From: Gigaspora margarita
Lineage: Eukaryota; Glomeromycota; Glomeromycetes; Diversisporales; Gigasporaceae
Assembly (NCBI GenBank): GCA_009809945.1
Contig: WTPW01000632.1
Span: forward strand, 38,447 to 102,446
Direction of reading: 5' to 3'
Length of the DNA stretch: 64,000 nt
Notes under the pieces: generated by a model
What the model saw: the letters and a program-made list of their open reading frames with translations, nothing else
Told to the model about the DNA's origin: nothing
Databases searched by the model: none
Part shown: one piece after another, positions 1 through 10,743 of the stretch
How positions within the stretch are numbered: position 1 is the stretch's first letter
Layout: the number at the start of each line of letters is the position of its first letter
Made by a program: the position numbers and the translations under genes

Positions 1-409
1 ATTTGTTGTCAAACCTTTAAGAATTTTTAATAGAATATTTTAAATAAACATGAATATGAATATTGGCCAATCAGATATTATAATCTATATTTAGTCAAAA
101 TTTGTGATTATAACGAGGGTTTTTTATTAATAAAATTGATAAAAAATCAAAATTTTTTTGTGATAGTGATTATAGGTGATTTGTGACTATAATNAGGTTT
201 TTTACTATGTTTTAAGTCCGTCGCACAATATTGGGTGCTTATATAGAGGTGTGACTATATAGGGTGTGACTATAGAGAGGTCTGACTGTATTTATTATTG
301 AAAGTCTGCTAATATAAATGATGATAATAAATTAAACATAGTTATGAATAATAAAGAAGTTATTAAGAAGCCTATAAAATCTACTGCATCAAGTAAATAT
401 AAAACAAAA

Positions 410-1010
410 ATGTGCAATCTTAGGTACTATAAGCATAATGGAGTTAAAATTAAAGCAAATAAACATAAGACACCTATTCATTATCAAAAAGTGGCTGAAG
501 TGAACTAAGCCAACAAAGTATGTACTCTTGGTTCTTGCTATATAAATTAAATTGGTGCCAAAAAAAGCTTTAGTGGATTGTTAAAAGTCTGTTTAAATAA
601 ATTATGCTAATAGGATTAAAGTGGAAAAAGACAATTACAAGGCATTCACTAATTATCAAAAGTCACAGATAATGAATAACTTTGAAAGAACATTTCAAGG
701 TGGTTATTGCTATAAACCAGACAAAGTCAACAATAATGATAGTTTTAGCTATTCAGACCTTAAATACAAGAATAATAATGGGGCTTATGAAGGTGTCAGA
801 ATAGATAATCTTGAACATAATTATATAAATAAATACAACTTCAAAAAACTTCTAATACAAGATATTGAAGAAGAATCAGAGAAAATTTTTCTAAGTAATA
901 AGAAAAATAAAAATAGTAATAAGGCTAACAATGTTAATAAGACAAATAAGAGTAATGAAATAATTGATAACATAAAAAGGTTTATAAGCAGAAAGAAATT
1001 ACCAAGTTGA
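410..1010 (+). pseudogene. Sel1-like repeat (SLR) protein relic
   Basis: Translated pieces match the Sel1 repeat pattern common in glomeromycete fungi. From 410 there is a stretch with HYQKVAEVN followed by TLGSCYIN and IGAKK. From 621, in another frame, EKDNYKAFTNYQKSQIMNN leads into FQGGYCYK. Sel1 repeats are 36-40 residue alpha-alpha hairpins that scaffold protein complexes. Two in-frame TAA codons and a frameshift between about 575 and 621 break it. The second part opens with GTG rather than ATG and ends in a Lys/Asn-rich low-complexity tail (to 1010), so no intact product is likely. Repeat identity is a family inference from motif spacing; the tail is unrecognised. Confidence 0.6.
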
Positions 1011-2060
1011 AATAACAAAGACAAAGTATCTATTAGTAAAACTCAATTGCAAAGCCTATATAAAGTAAGCAATATGCCTAAGTTGTACTGGAAGTTAGAT
1101 TAGAAAGTTCTGAATCAGATAAAAGTCATAATGCAATTCGAATCAATTGACAAAGCTATTAAATTATACCATATGACTGTCATCAAGTGCTGCTGAAACA
1201 GAAGAATATCTTAATCTTGTCAAAGGCACTAATAGATAACTAAAAGAAGTAGATTAGTACTATCTAATCCAAAGCTAAAAAGGCATTACAACCCTTGAGT
1301 CAACTCTATACTTATCTTATTTCAGAACCCTATGCCTTCTATTTTTGAGCCTTCAGTCTTGTTAAATTGGTGGAAAAAGCTGATTAAAGCAAAGCTGTCA
1401 AAAAGGAACTTAATTTTGAAAATATTGATGTCTTAAACATTCATAAAAATATATATATATATTTTCTTCTGCTTTACAAAAACCTGCAAATCTTGAACTA
1501 TGTTGTTGCAATGCTGTTACAATATAGTAACAATGTTGTAATGATATCATCATAATATAAACACAATTTAAAAAAATTTTTGTGACAATTTATAAAGCCA
1601 CATTATTTTTACCCATAATTGCTACCTTGTAACTATAGAAATCTGGTAAAAATTTTGTTAAGATTTAAAAAAATATAGTAATAATAAAAAAATAAAAACA
1701 AAAAAAAATAATAATAAATTTTTAATGGACCTAACAATAGAAAGAGGTTGGTCAGAATAAAGTAGGATGAGTTGAGGGGCCCTATTTAATCAAATCACTA
1801 GCAGTGAAAAACTGTTGATAGCAGAATCAAGACATTTGCCAAATATGTTAACAAGAGCAAAACAAAGTCATGTGGTTGACTGAAACTAGACTTTGCCAGA
1901 GAAAGACAAGCTATTCACAGTTTCCCAAAGCCACTGATAAGTCTTCTAAGATTGCTCAAAAAAAATTTTTAAAATTAGTTCAAATTTTAACTAAGTATAC
2001 TACCTATGTCACAGGCTCACAAGAAGAGCCAAAAAGAGTATCTAGGAAAATATATACAAG
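1011..2060. other. Gene-free AT-rich stretch with simple repeats
   Basis: No supportable reading frame. It contains (AT)n near 1450, A-rich low complexity at 1680-1720, and one copy of a dispersed motif ending in gagttgaggggccctat near 1770-1787. A 76-codon ATG frame at 1870-2100 has no recognisable content except that an alternative frame at its 3' end is a Sel1 scrap. Confidence 0.5.
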
Positions 2061-2105
2061 GGTGGATATTGTTATCAAAATAGAATTGGCATTGAAATAG
2101 ATGGG
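2061..2105 (+). pseudogene. Sel1 repeat scrap
   Basis: Frame 2061 reads GGYCYQNRIGIEIDG, the core of a glomeromycete Sel1 repeat (GYCYQNGIG-x-EKD-like). It is a single half-repeat with no extended open frame around it, consistent with a decayed paralogue of the relic at 410-1010. Confidence 0.5.
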
Positions 2106-4054
2106 CAAGAGAAAACTAAAGAAGTATACCCAATTTTTAAAATCTGACTCAAAACCAAATCCAGTTCAGGCTGTTGGCATCCTGGCCCAAGTTGTAACAA
2201 ATTCTAATGAATTAACAGTTGAAAGCAGAAATTAAAAGAAAAAGAGATATATATGACTCATCTTCTACTGGAACAAACATAAAAGGCAATCATTGTTGTT
2301 ATCATAATTCCTCTAAAGTAAAAAAGACACAATAGTAAAGAATAGTTGATTGGGATGGGATAGGGGAGTTGAGGCCCTATTTGAAGCCTAAAAAGTTTAG
2401 GCACACTACTGATTTTTATACAAAAAATAACAGATCTAACAATAGAATGAGGATGATTAGGATGAGATAGGACCCCTGAATATGTGCATAGTACACTTAG
2501 ACTAAATATTTTAAAATGTTTATTGTACAGTTACACAAAATTCTTTTTTTAATGACAACTTTACTCAATCTTTGATGTACAATTAATTAATAATATCGAA
2601 ATAGAAGTGTCATACAGTTACTTATTGCACAAGAATGGTTTATTGTACATAGTATGACGTACAAACCCTAATAAAAACTGGTAAAATAAATAATAGTGGC
2701 AATGTACCAAAAGTAAGCTACCTTTTTGGATGATTTTTGGCACAAAAATCTGGAAAGATTATTTTCAGATATAATCACAAATAGTCATTACATAGTAAAG
2801 TCTAAATTCTACTATATAAACTGATTATTGGCACTTAAATAAACTTGTTTGGAAGACTAATATACATATATATCAAAAGTTTATCAAAATTAGAACACTT
2901 TCTATTATTTGAATTTTAATTTTTAAGTTCATCAAATAAATTTTGTTAATAAAATTTTAATTATTTTATTGAACATAAAAATTAAAAATCAACTGATAAG
3001 AACTTCTTTGATTATATTAAAAAATCTCAGGGTATATGTAATTTGATCTCCTGAATATGTTTACTTAAGCGACTATAATCACTTTACTTAGTAAAGTTTG
3101 GACTTTACTATGTAGCAAGTATCATTGATCATGGGATAGCTTATTTTTGGGCAAAGATTTTTTTGAATAAAAAAGGTACAATTATTAATTATACTTCAGA
3201 TTTTGATTAATATTTAATGAATTATATAAATGCAATAATAATTTGAAATCTAATTTTAAATTAGAATTGTTCTTCACAAAAAGATATAACTTTTGTGGAT
3301 TACAACTTTGTATAAAATTGAATATTACCAATTTCAAATTAATAGAAATTTTAAAACTTAAATATAATTTATTAACTTTTACTTTTTTTAAAGTAATTTA
3401 ATTTTAAACATTTATTATATCTTTGTCATGCATTAATTTATTATTAAAATAAAACTATATTGTACACTTTATTATAAATTTAAAATTATTATTAAAAGGT
3501 ATATCATACACTTAAACTATTGCTTTAATGTTTTGTACATTTTATAATAAAATTTTAATTGTACACTTATATAAAGTTTAAAGACAAAAGTTATATATAT
3601 ACATAACATTAGTATTCAGAGGTCCTGATGAGATAGAGTGAGTTGTGGCCCTATCTACAAGAAAATATATATATATATATATAAAATTACAAGAAAATAT
3701 ATATATATATATATAAAGTTACAAGAAAATATCCAAATAAAAATCAAGACACATTGAAAACTAAAGAAAGAAAAAAATGTAATCTGAAACTAAAGAATTT
3801 GTGGACATAACAAAATGAGAAAGTGGTTATGACAGTTATGCATAAGAGTGGGTGCATTAACACAAAAGAGATAATTATCAAATAGAAGAACATTGTATAG
3901 AAAACAAGAAAGTAAAAATAAATACTACTTATTGAAGAAAGAAGAAGGAATAGGAATAAGGAAGGAAACTTCCACATTGTCTGCTAGATAAGACTCAAGA
4001 GAAGCACTATAGGAATGCCAGAGTGTAGCTAAAAAGAAATTTATTTAACATATC
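2106..4054. other. Gene-free, very AT-rich stretch
   Basis: I see no gene. Three more copies of the dispersed purine-rich motif ending in (g)gccctat or gacccct occur near 2345-2385, 2450-2490 and 3615-3652. The rest is low-complexity A/T sequence. Confidence 0.4.
3662..3735. repeat. Tandem AT microsatellite units
   Basis: Two and a half copies of a unit of about 37 bp: acaagaaaat followed by a run of (AT)n and a short a/g spacer. A 77-codon minus-strand frame overlapping the region downstream (3744-3977) is hydrophobic low complexity and was not called. Confidence 0.7.
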
Positions 4055-4093
4055 AGATATTGTTATCAAAATGGAATTGGTGCCAAGAAAGTT
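4055..4093 (+). pseudogene. Sel1 repeat scrap
   Basis: Frame 4055 reads RYCYQNGIGAKKV, a well-preserved Sel1 half-repeat. No further repeat units are readable on either side. Together with those at 410 and 2061 it suggests an old SLR gene cluster or repeated fragments. Confidence 0.5.
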
Positions 4094-4688
4094 GTAGAAA
4101 ACAAACTTACCCAAAGTATAGAAATCCAATAGAAAAATCAATTCAGTCTAGATAGTTAGTGGCCTAGCAAATAAAAAGAAATCTGCGAAATTGTTTCAAT
4201 ATGTACTTGTAGAACTCAAAACTAAGCTAGAGAGAGTTGTAATGGGAAAATTAACATAGCACAATTCAAAAGTGGGCTGTGCTCAATTTCTATTTTTATT
4301 TTTTATAATTATATATCATCACCAAAATTCGCACGGGGATTACTATCAATTTTTATTGGTTATTGGTTAGTAATCGATTTAAATCCCCCCTGATGAGGAC
4401 TATCGATTAAGATAGTAATCGATAATAATCGATAGATATCAGATTAAAAAATTACTATTAGTATCATTTAATAACGAATAATGATTCTAATCGATTTTTT
4501 CTAATTGTACCAATATCAATACTATTCAATACTATTATACTTTATACTTATTACTCATATTTAGTAAATTAATATTAATATCAAATATTACTTTTTATAA
4601 TGCAAACAAATGCAATTTGAATTTTATTGATTATAAGAAATATATATCGCTAAATTACATACAACGAATATGACTAATTAAAACTAAA

Positions 4689-4874
4689 CTAATCATCATA
4701 ATTATCAAGCCCAAACAATTCCTCCAATTCTTCCTGTGAAAGACCATGAGAAGATATCCTAGATTCTGATTCGGGAGTATTTTGCCGTGAATCAGAGGGG
4801 TGCCGAACCTCTGATTCATTATTTATAATTGTTTCAGACAAATTATACGACGGACTACCGTTATTAAAATCATT
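4689..4874 (-). pseudogene. Last exon of an interrupted gene (acidic Ser/Glu-rich tail)
   Basis: On the minus strand a 61-codon open stretch starts right after a good intron end (tactaacg branch-site match, then aatatag acceptor at 4875-4877) and runs to a TAG at 4689-4691. The peptide is Ser/Asn/Glu-rich and ends GLSQEELEELFGLDNYDD. I do not recognise the family; acidic tails like this occur at the ends of transposase-derived proteins, but that is a guess. The poly(A) of the LINE lies only about 25 bp upstream of the acceptor (4900), so the LINE appears to sit inside the preceding intron. The upstream exons are not identified beyond 10.2 kb. Confidence 0.45.
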
Positions 4875-4959
4875 CTATATTTATTAAACGTTAGTATAGT
4901 TTTTTTTTTTTTTTTTTTTTTAAACCCCAAATAATAATTATTGGGGACGTCAAATGACG

Positions 4960-7900
4960 CACTTTATTAAACTAAATTTATTTACAAATTATTATATACA
5001 ATTAGTTTCAGAACTATTAGCACTATATACACTCTTTAAAAAGTCTAATTCTTTCCTTTTGAGTAGGTGGCTTTTCAATGCTAAGTTTATTTCTTTTGTG
5101 ACTCTAGACTTCCATATAAACTGCACTGCTGGTTCTGGCATTGTACTATTACCCCACTTCTTGTTTGTAAACCAAACTCAGATTTTATATATTACTATAA
5201 TGTGTAACCAGATAAATGACTTGTGCGATTTGGTTGTTTTAGTATTAGAAGCTGTAAATACTTCTTCCATTGTGATCGGAGGGACTACTCCTTGTGAGGG
5301 ATCAAACATGTTATATGCAAGTTCCCATATCTTACGACTAACTCAGCAGTCTATAGCAAAATGCTCTATTGTCTGTGTTTCATTTGGGCACCATGGGCAG
5401 TCACGCGATATTGATGAGTCCATGTACCCTAGTCTTGTACCCAAGGGGAGTGCCTTATGTAACAACCTCCAAAAGATGTCTTTTTTATTATTTGAGACCC
5501 ATTTTATCAGTGACCATGCCCAATTTTCTTTTCTATCAGATTCACTAAAAAAGTTGGTCTGTGTAAGGGTACTGGAGATGGATAGCTTTTTGAGATAGTT
5601 TGTGGCATTCGCTATTGTTAAATTTTTAGCAGAATCTCCCATAATATTGAGGTCTTCAAGGTTCCAGGGCCAATTTTTGCTGTTCTCAGGTATTTTTCCT
5701 TTTAGTCTTTTCCAGGCTGTGACATACGGTTTCCATTCACAANGCCAGCCTTTTAACCTAATTGGTGAAGTAGAAAGGGCTTCTTGTACTGTTTTTTTTT
5801 CGTCTTTTAAGTAGAGCAGCTTCTATTTTTNGCCTTTCATTTGTTGCCCAGAAATTCTTACCAGACAAGAGTTTCAACCAAACTGTTATTAATCTTGCAT
5901 CAATCATATCTGGCAGGACCGGAGCATTTAGTCCATTATTTTCCTGTGTTTGTTAGTAAATTGCATATCTTGGGAGCAGCTTTGACTTGTCCTTTATCCA
6001 GTAGATCATTATGTCATTGATTTTACCTAGCTGTTTCCTGTTTGGAGGGAGTATATAGGAAGCAAACCATATTTTCGATAACAGAAGTGACTTTGCAATC
6101 AAAATTCTGCCCTTAAATGAGAGCCCTCTCCTTTTCATATTTTCTGTTAGCTTTTTCAGTTTTGTAGTAATATCATCCCAGAAAGTTTTTCTTGTTTGTC
6201 CTTTATAGTTCACCTCAAATCCCAGGATTCTGATTGACCCATTTTCCTCTATTTTATCGAAGCTTTCCTCTCCTGGTAGTGTTGTCTGGCTTGCTTTTTC
6301 TGTTAAAGGTAACAACTTGGATTTTTCTTTGTTCACTCTTGCATTTGCTGCTGCCTCATATTTTATTAAGAGGTTTCTCAAAGTATTCCAATCTTCAACT
6401 GAACCTAGTCCCACTGTTAAATTATCAGCATAAGCTGTGACTTTAATCTTGCATAGCTTGTTGGTACGCCATTTATTTTATGTTTCATTAGTCTTAGGAG
6501 AGGTTCGAAAGCTACAATATAAAGTAAAGGAGAGAGAGGGTCTCCTTGCCTGACTCCTCTTCTGATCTTAAATGTAGTGGAAAGCAAACCTGCATCTGTT
6601 ATATATGCTACTAAGTTTCCAAATAGGCTCCTAATGAGTTCTATAAAAACTAAGCTAAAGCCCAATTTCTCTAGTACCCGTATTAGGTAGTTATGATTTA
6701 CTCTATCAAAGGCCTTTTTTTGGTTTAAAAAGAGGAGCCAGGCTGTATTGCACTAATTTTCTTGGCTTCTCATAGTGCTTATAATGTCCAAGGCTGCATC
6801 TACAATTGACCGGTCCTTTACAAACCCTGCTTGATGTTCACCTATAATATCCTTGCAAATATTGTTGAATCTGTCTGCCACAATTTTCATAAAGATTTTG
6901 GCATCTGCATTTACTAGTGAAATAGGTCTCCAATTACTAATATTTTCAAGAGCTTCACTCTTTTTTGGAAGCAAAGTAATTACTGATTTTCGCCATGAGT
7001 CTGGGATTCTACCTGAGCTTAGTGCATTGTTAAAAACATTTTTGAGAATTGGAGAAACTTCATCACGAAAAGTCTTATAAAATTCATATGTTAATCCATC
7101 TGAGCCTGGTGCTTTATAATTTGGAAGTCTATCAATTGTATCTGTAATTTCCTGTAAGCTAATTTCTTTAATTAGAGCCTTATTTTGTTGTTGTAACACT
7201 GATGGAAGATCATCTGTAAGGGCCTCAATTGCTTCTATGTCTACTGGTTCATCCTGGTATAATGCCTCAAATTGATTTCTTATATATTGTAAGATTTCTG
7301 ACCTGTCTTTTGAAGCTGGTGATGCCAGGTTTCTAACTATATTTGTTGCTTCTTGTGATATTCGCATCTTGTACCGTTCAAAGAAATATTTTGTTGATTT
7401 TTCTCCTTCTTCTAACCATTTGATATTTGATCTTAATTGCCATTTTTTTGTCAGAAGTTTTAATTCATCCTGCAGCTCTAAGTTCAATTGTTCTACTACA
7501 ATACTCAGATCCATGAGTTGGGGGTTTCTAGCCATTTTGCTATTTAGTTCTGTTATTCTCTTGTGAATTTTTTGTATATGAGTTTCTGGAATGGTAGGTG
7601 GCTTACAAGCTCTGAAGATTGATTGACATCTGATCTTATAGTAATCCCAGTCTGAAGTTGCTTCCATATCTTTAAGATCATCTTTTATTTCTTTTGATAT
7701 AAATGTATTGTCTAACATACGTGGATTGAGCTTCCATAATGTGGGCTTGGGTGTTTCATGGTTTCGATATAATGAACACCAAACTAGAAGATGGTCTGAA
7801 TTTCCAAACTTAGTCTCTGGTTTTTTGCACATCTGTATATGATCATTATCAAGGAAAATATAGTCTTACCTTGTGGCCATAGAGTGCCCATTTTTAACTG

Positions 7901-8465
7901 TTTGGTGATAGGTAATAAAGGGTTTTGTATTCCTCATATTTGCTGTATCTGTGAAGCCCTCCATTAGTTCAGCTAACTTGTTTCTAGTTGGATCATAGTG
8001 GCTTTGCGATTGACTACTTCTGTCAACTATTGCGTTCAGATTTTTATTAAAATCACCTGCTACAATATTAATTGCATTAATATCTATACTAGGTGCCCAC
8101 TCTTCTAAAAAATTACGTCTATCTACAATATTTGGAGGAGCATAGACATTTGTAGCTTGAAATATTAAATGCTTTAGTTGAAAATTGACTTTTATTACTC
8201 TTCCATTATGTGAAATTTGTTGATTATTAAAACTTATTCTTCTATTTCCTGCTAAAATAGCTGCCTTTGAGGACCATATTGAATCTAGGTACCATTGACT
8301 TTTAAGATAGCTTTGCATAGAAGTATCATTTAAATTGGTTTCTTGAATAAAAATAACATCTATATTATATGATTTAAGGAGAGTTAGTGTTTCATTACAT
8401 TTGTTTCTATTTTTAAGTCCTTTAACGTTCAGTGTTGCGACTGTAATTATGTGTTCTTCTCTCAT
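4960..8465 (-). pseudogene. LINE ORF2: endonuclease, reverse transcriptase, zinc-binding tail (broken)
   Basis: ATG at 8465. The AP-like endonuclease (about 7750-8465) keeps TLNVKGL, IFIQETN, GDFNKN and GNSDHLLVW. The frame is broken by TAA at 7863-7865 and then continues in register through reverse transcriptase (about 5950-7400) with NWRPISLVNADAKI, GEHQAGFVKDRSI and RRGVRQGDPLSPLLY. A TAG follows at about 6750, and the frame shifts at about 6440 and again near 5640-5950. Motif A reads LFLNQKKAFDRVNH, with Asn where the catalytic Asp is expected, and the YADD box reads YADN. The C-terminal zinc-binding segment has CPWCPNETQTIEHFAIDC, followed by TGA at about 5340-5342. The element is therefore dead by several independent lesions. 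Confidence 0.88.
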
Positions 8466-9982
8466 TATTGTAAAGTTTTAGATTTTTTGTATGGTCCTGA
8501 GTGTTCTCTTTTATCTTTCTTGATATTATTACTTTTTTCTTTTTTTTTGTTATGGGTGACCTCAGTAAATTCATCATCCTCCCTTGACTGTATTATATCT
8601 TCATTCTCACTATTTATTGGGTTTGGCTGATCATGTGATATATTATTTACTTTCCAAGCACTCTCTCTATTATTTGCCATTAGGTTAACTGGAGCGATAT
8701 TTCCTTTGTTTGAAGCCAATGATAATGTAATGGAGGGTTCTACATTAACAGACATCTCTACTATTTCTGTGTATGAGCTTGAATGTACTTCCTCTGTTTC
8801 TGGTAGGTTCGCTACATCATTCATTTGGATGTCCTGCTCAACTACTTCTGTTTCCTGTACTGTGTGCTCCTGGTTGTTATTATTTGATATATTTTCTGTT
8901 TTTTCTGTTTCTATATCTTGTGCTGGTACCGATGTCTCTTCTTTTGTAGCTTGCTTATTTTTAAGTTCTTTGAATTCTTTGTATTGTCTACTTAAATTGT
9001 TGGCTTCTTTTAATTGATTGCAGTCTCTTTTTATATGGCCTTCTCCATCACAGAAAAAGCAAAGCTTTGGAGCCCCCTTCCATTCCGTTACTACCTTTTG
9101 GTCCAGAATGTTAATGTATCTTGGAATTCGTTGTGTCAACTCACTATCCTCTGTGATGTCAAAGATTATAATCCATTGGTCTGACTGAATTGGGGTTCCT
9201 TCATACAGCAAGGGTTTAATTGCCTTGATAGTTCCCACATTCTCAAAAACCTTTTTGATTTCCTCTGTAATTACTTCCTTGTCTGTTATTGGAACTCTTC
9301 TCAATCTCACTGACAATAATTCTTGGTTAGATCTAGATGAGATATAACCATAGAAGGTCTGCTGAAATATGTCTATGCCTTCTTTTGCATATTTTCTCAT
9401 TTTTTGTTCATCAGCAAAAATTATTTCTAGGTACATTCGAGTTCCTCTAACAAAATGTGGTTTGGCCCCAATAAAGTCTGCACCCATTTTGCCGTAGAGT
9501 GTGGACACTATATCATTAATAGAGATTTTATTAAGTTTTTGTATATCAAACATAAGTGCATTATTGTTTTTTGTACTTATGTTAATTCTGGGGGAGAAGG
9601 TGGAATAAGTAGCCTTTCCCCTTGTTAGTTTTGTAAAAAGACCTGACCACGATTTTGTTTCCTTATTGGGTATATCATTTCCGATTTTCTTATTAGAATC
9701 GGATACTGCATCTATGTTTATGTTACTGCCAGAACCTTCCATGTTAAAACCCGTGGAATTTTTCGCAGGAGTATCGTCTACTTCGAGCTCTCTCTGCAAG
9801 TTTTCCGCCGCTGCCTCACATTCCATGATCTCAAGCCAGTCCGAAGACGTCGAACCTGTTGTGCTTGAGCTAGCTGTGCCTGGAGAAACGGGTATTTCCG
9901 CACCTGTTTCTGTATGTATTGTCTTTTGTGTTGCAGTTATCGTTTCTTCACCGTTGCTTCTTGTGTTGTGAACCTTCTTCAT
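8465..9982 (-). CDS. LINE ORF1 protein with CCHC zinc knuckle
   Basis: The 505-aa frame is open from ATG at 9982 to TAA at 8465-8467. The N-terminus is Ser/Thr/Glu-rich (about residues 1-110). Residues about 120-300 have an RNA-binding-like alpha/beta composition. A single zinc knuckle CFFCDGEGHIKRDC (C-x2-C-x4-H-x4-C) follows at about residue 310, then a long acidic, Asn/Glu-rich region and a basic Lys-rich C-terminus. In other LINEs ORF1 proteins of this layout bind the element RNA and form the RNP needed for target-primed reverse transcription. It is the only intact frame of the element. Its stop shares a base with the ORF2 start (TAATG), as in elements that translate ORF2 by termination-reinitiation. 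Confidence 0.85.
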   Translation of the reverse strand: MKKVHNTRSNGEETITATQKTIHTETGAEIPVSPGTASSSTTGSTSSDWLEIMECEAAAENLQRELEVDDTPAKNSTGFNMEGSGSNINIDAVSDSNKKIGNDIPNKETKSWSGLFTKLTRGKATYSTFSPRINISTKNNNALMFDIQKLNKISINDIVSTLYGKMGADFIGAKPHFVRGTRMYLEIIFADEQKMRKYAKEGIDIFQQTFYGYISSRSNQELLSVRLRRVPITDKEVITEEIKKVFENVGTIKAIKPLLYEGTPIQSDQWIIIFDITEDSELTQRIPRYINILDQKVVTEWKGAPKLCFFCDGEGHIKRDCNQLKEANNLSRQYKEFKELKNKQATKEETSVPAQDIETEKTENISNNNNQEHTVQETEVVEQDIQMNDVANLPETEEVHSSSYTEIVEMSVNVEPSITLSLASNKGNIAPVNLMANNRESAWKVNNISHDQPNPINSENEDIIQSREDDEFTEVTHNKKKEKSNNIKKDKREHSGPYKKSKTLQ

Positions 9983-10190
9983 TTTTTTATTTCTGTCCTT
10001 TCCAAATAGGTCAAAGTCTTGCGTTTCCTTGGGACAAGGGCCTTTGCCCTTGTTTTTGGTGTATTTACGTCTCTTTTCCTCCGGAGTTTTACTATGGTGT
10101 TTTTCTAGAGCACCCGGCAGGTGTCTTCTGCAGAGTGAACGTCGATCTTTTTTGCAATATGTTTGGGTTCAACACCGTAAATTAAGCTTC

Positions 10191-10743
10191 GGCTTATAGA
10201 TTGTAAAACGCAATAAATACTGCTTTTCTCCCACTTTATATGTTTCTATCTATTATATTTGATGAATTCTTCGTGTGTATTTATCAATTCGTATGTCTCT
10301 TTATAATAAAGTTTTTTTCCATTTCCTGACAATAACATTAATAACAATAAATTCTTTTAACATCATATAATTTGATTTGTTAATTAATTATCACGAGTAA
10401 TCACGGATGGATCAGATTCCTCCTATGATGTCGGACTTGGTTCGGGTCCGGGTAGCCCGGCCCAATTCCGTACCCTAGTCTTTTTATATTATTTTATTTT
10501 ATTTTAAATTTTATTAAATAACAACAAAGACTAAACAGTAGTTATTGCATTATTTTTATTTAAAATAATGTTAAAACCGGAATTAAAGACTTGTTTACAA
10601 CCATAATAAAAAATTGTATTATATATATATATATATTTAAAGTATGTATTTAATACTAATAAGACTTTAGATTTGTTAAATCGAAGCAAGTAATGATAAA
10701 TTTAACAAATTGCTGAGGTTATAACTATTATAGTTAACAAATT
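10191..10743. other. LINE 5' junction and spacer
   Basis: Contains the undetermined LINE 5' end, a GC-richer patch at 10400-10480 (tcgggtccgggtagcccggcc), T/A-rich low complexity and (AT)n at 10620-10636. A short open stretch on the minus strand near 10260-10330 might be an upstream exon of the gene whose last exon is at 4689-4874, but I cannot support it. Confidence 0.35.

Larger units (their letters stand above)
4900..10190 (-). mobile_element. LINE (non-LTR) retrotransposon, full-length but dead
   Basis: Read on the minus strand: a 5' untranslated region (about 9983-10190; the exact 5' end is not determined), ORF1 with a CCHC zinc knuckle, ORF2 with endonuclease, reverse transcriptase and a C-terminal zinc-binding region, then a 22-nt poly(A) (poly-T at 4900-4921 on the given strand). 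ORF1 and ORF2 overlap by one base as TAATG. The flank before the poly-T ends in gttagtatag; I could not find its matching duplication at the 5' side, so the 5' boundary is approximate. ORF2 is broken in several places and has lost catalytic aspartates. Confidence 0.9.

Noticed and set aside
3744..3977. 77-codon minus-strand hydrophobic frame
   Set aside because: Phe/Leu/Ile low complexity from A-rich DNA, next to AT microsatellites; no start context or homology.
6853..9971. Plus-strand frames opposite the LINE (65-103 codons)
   Set aside because: Antisense shadows of ORF1 and ORF2.
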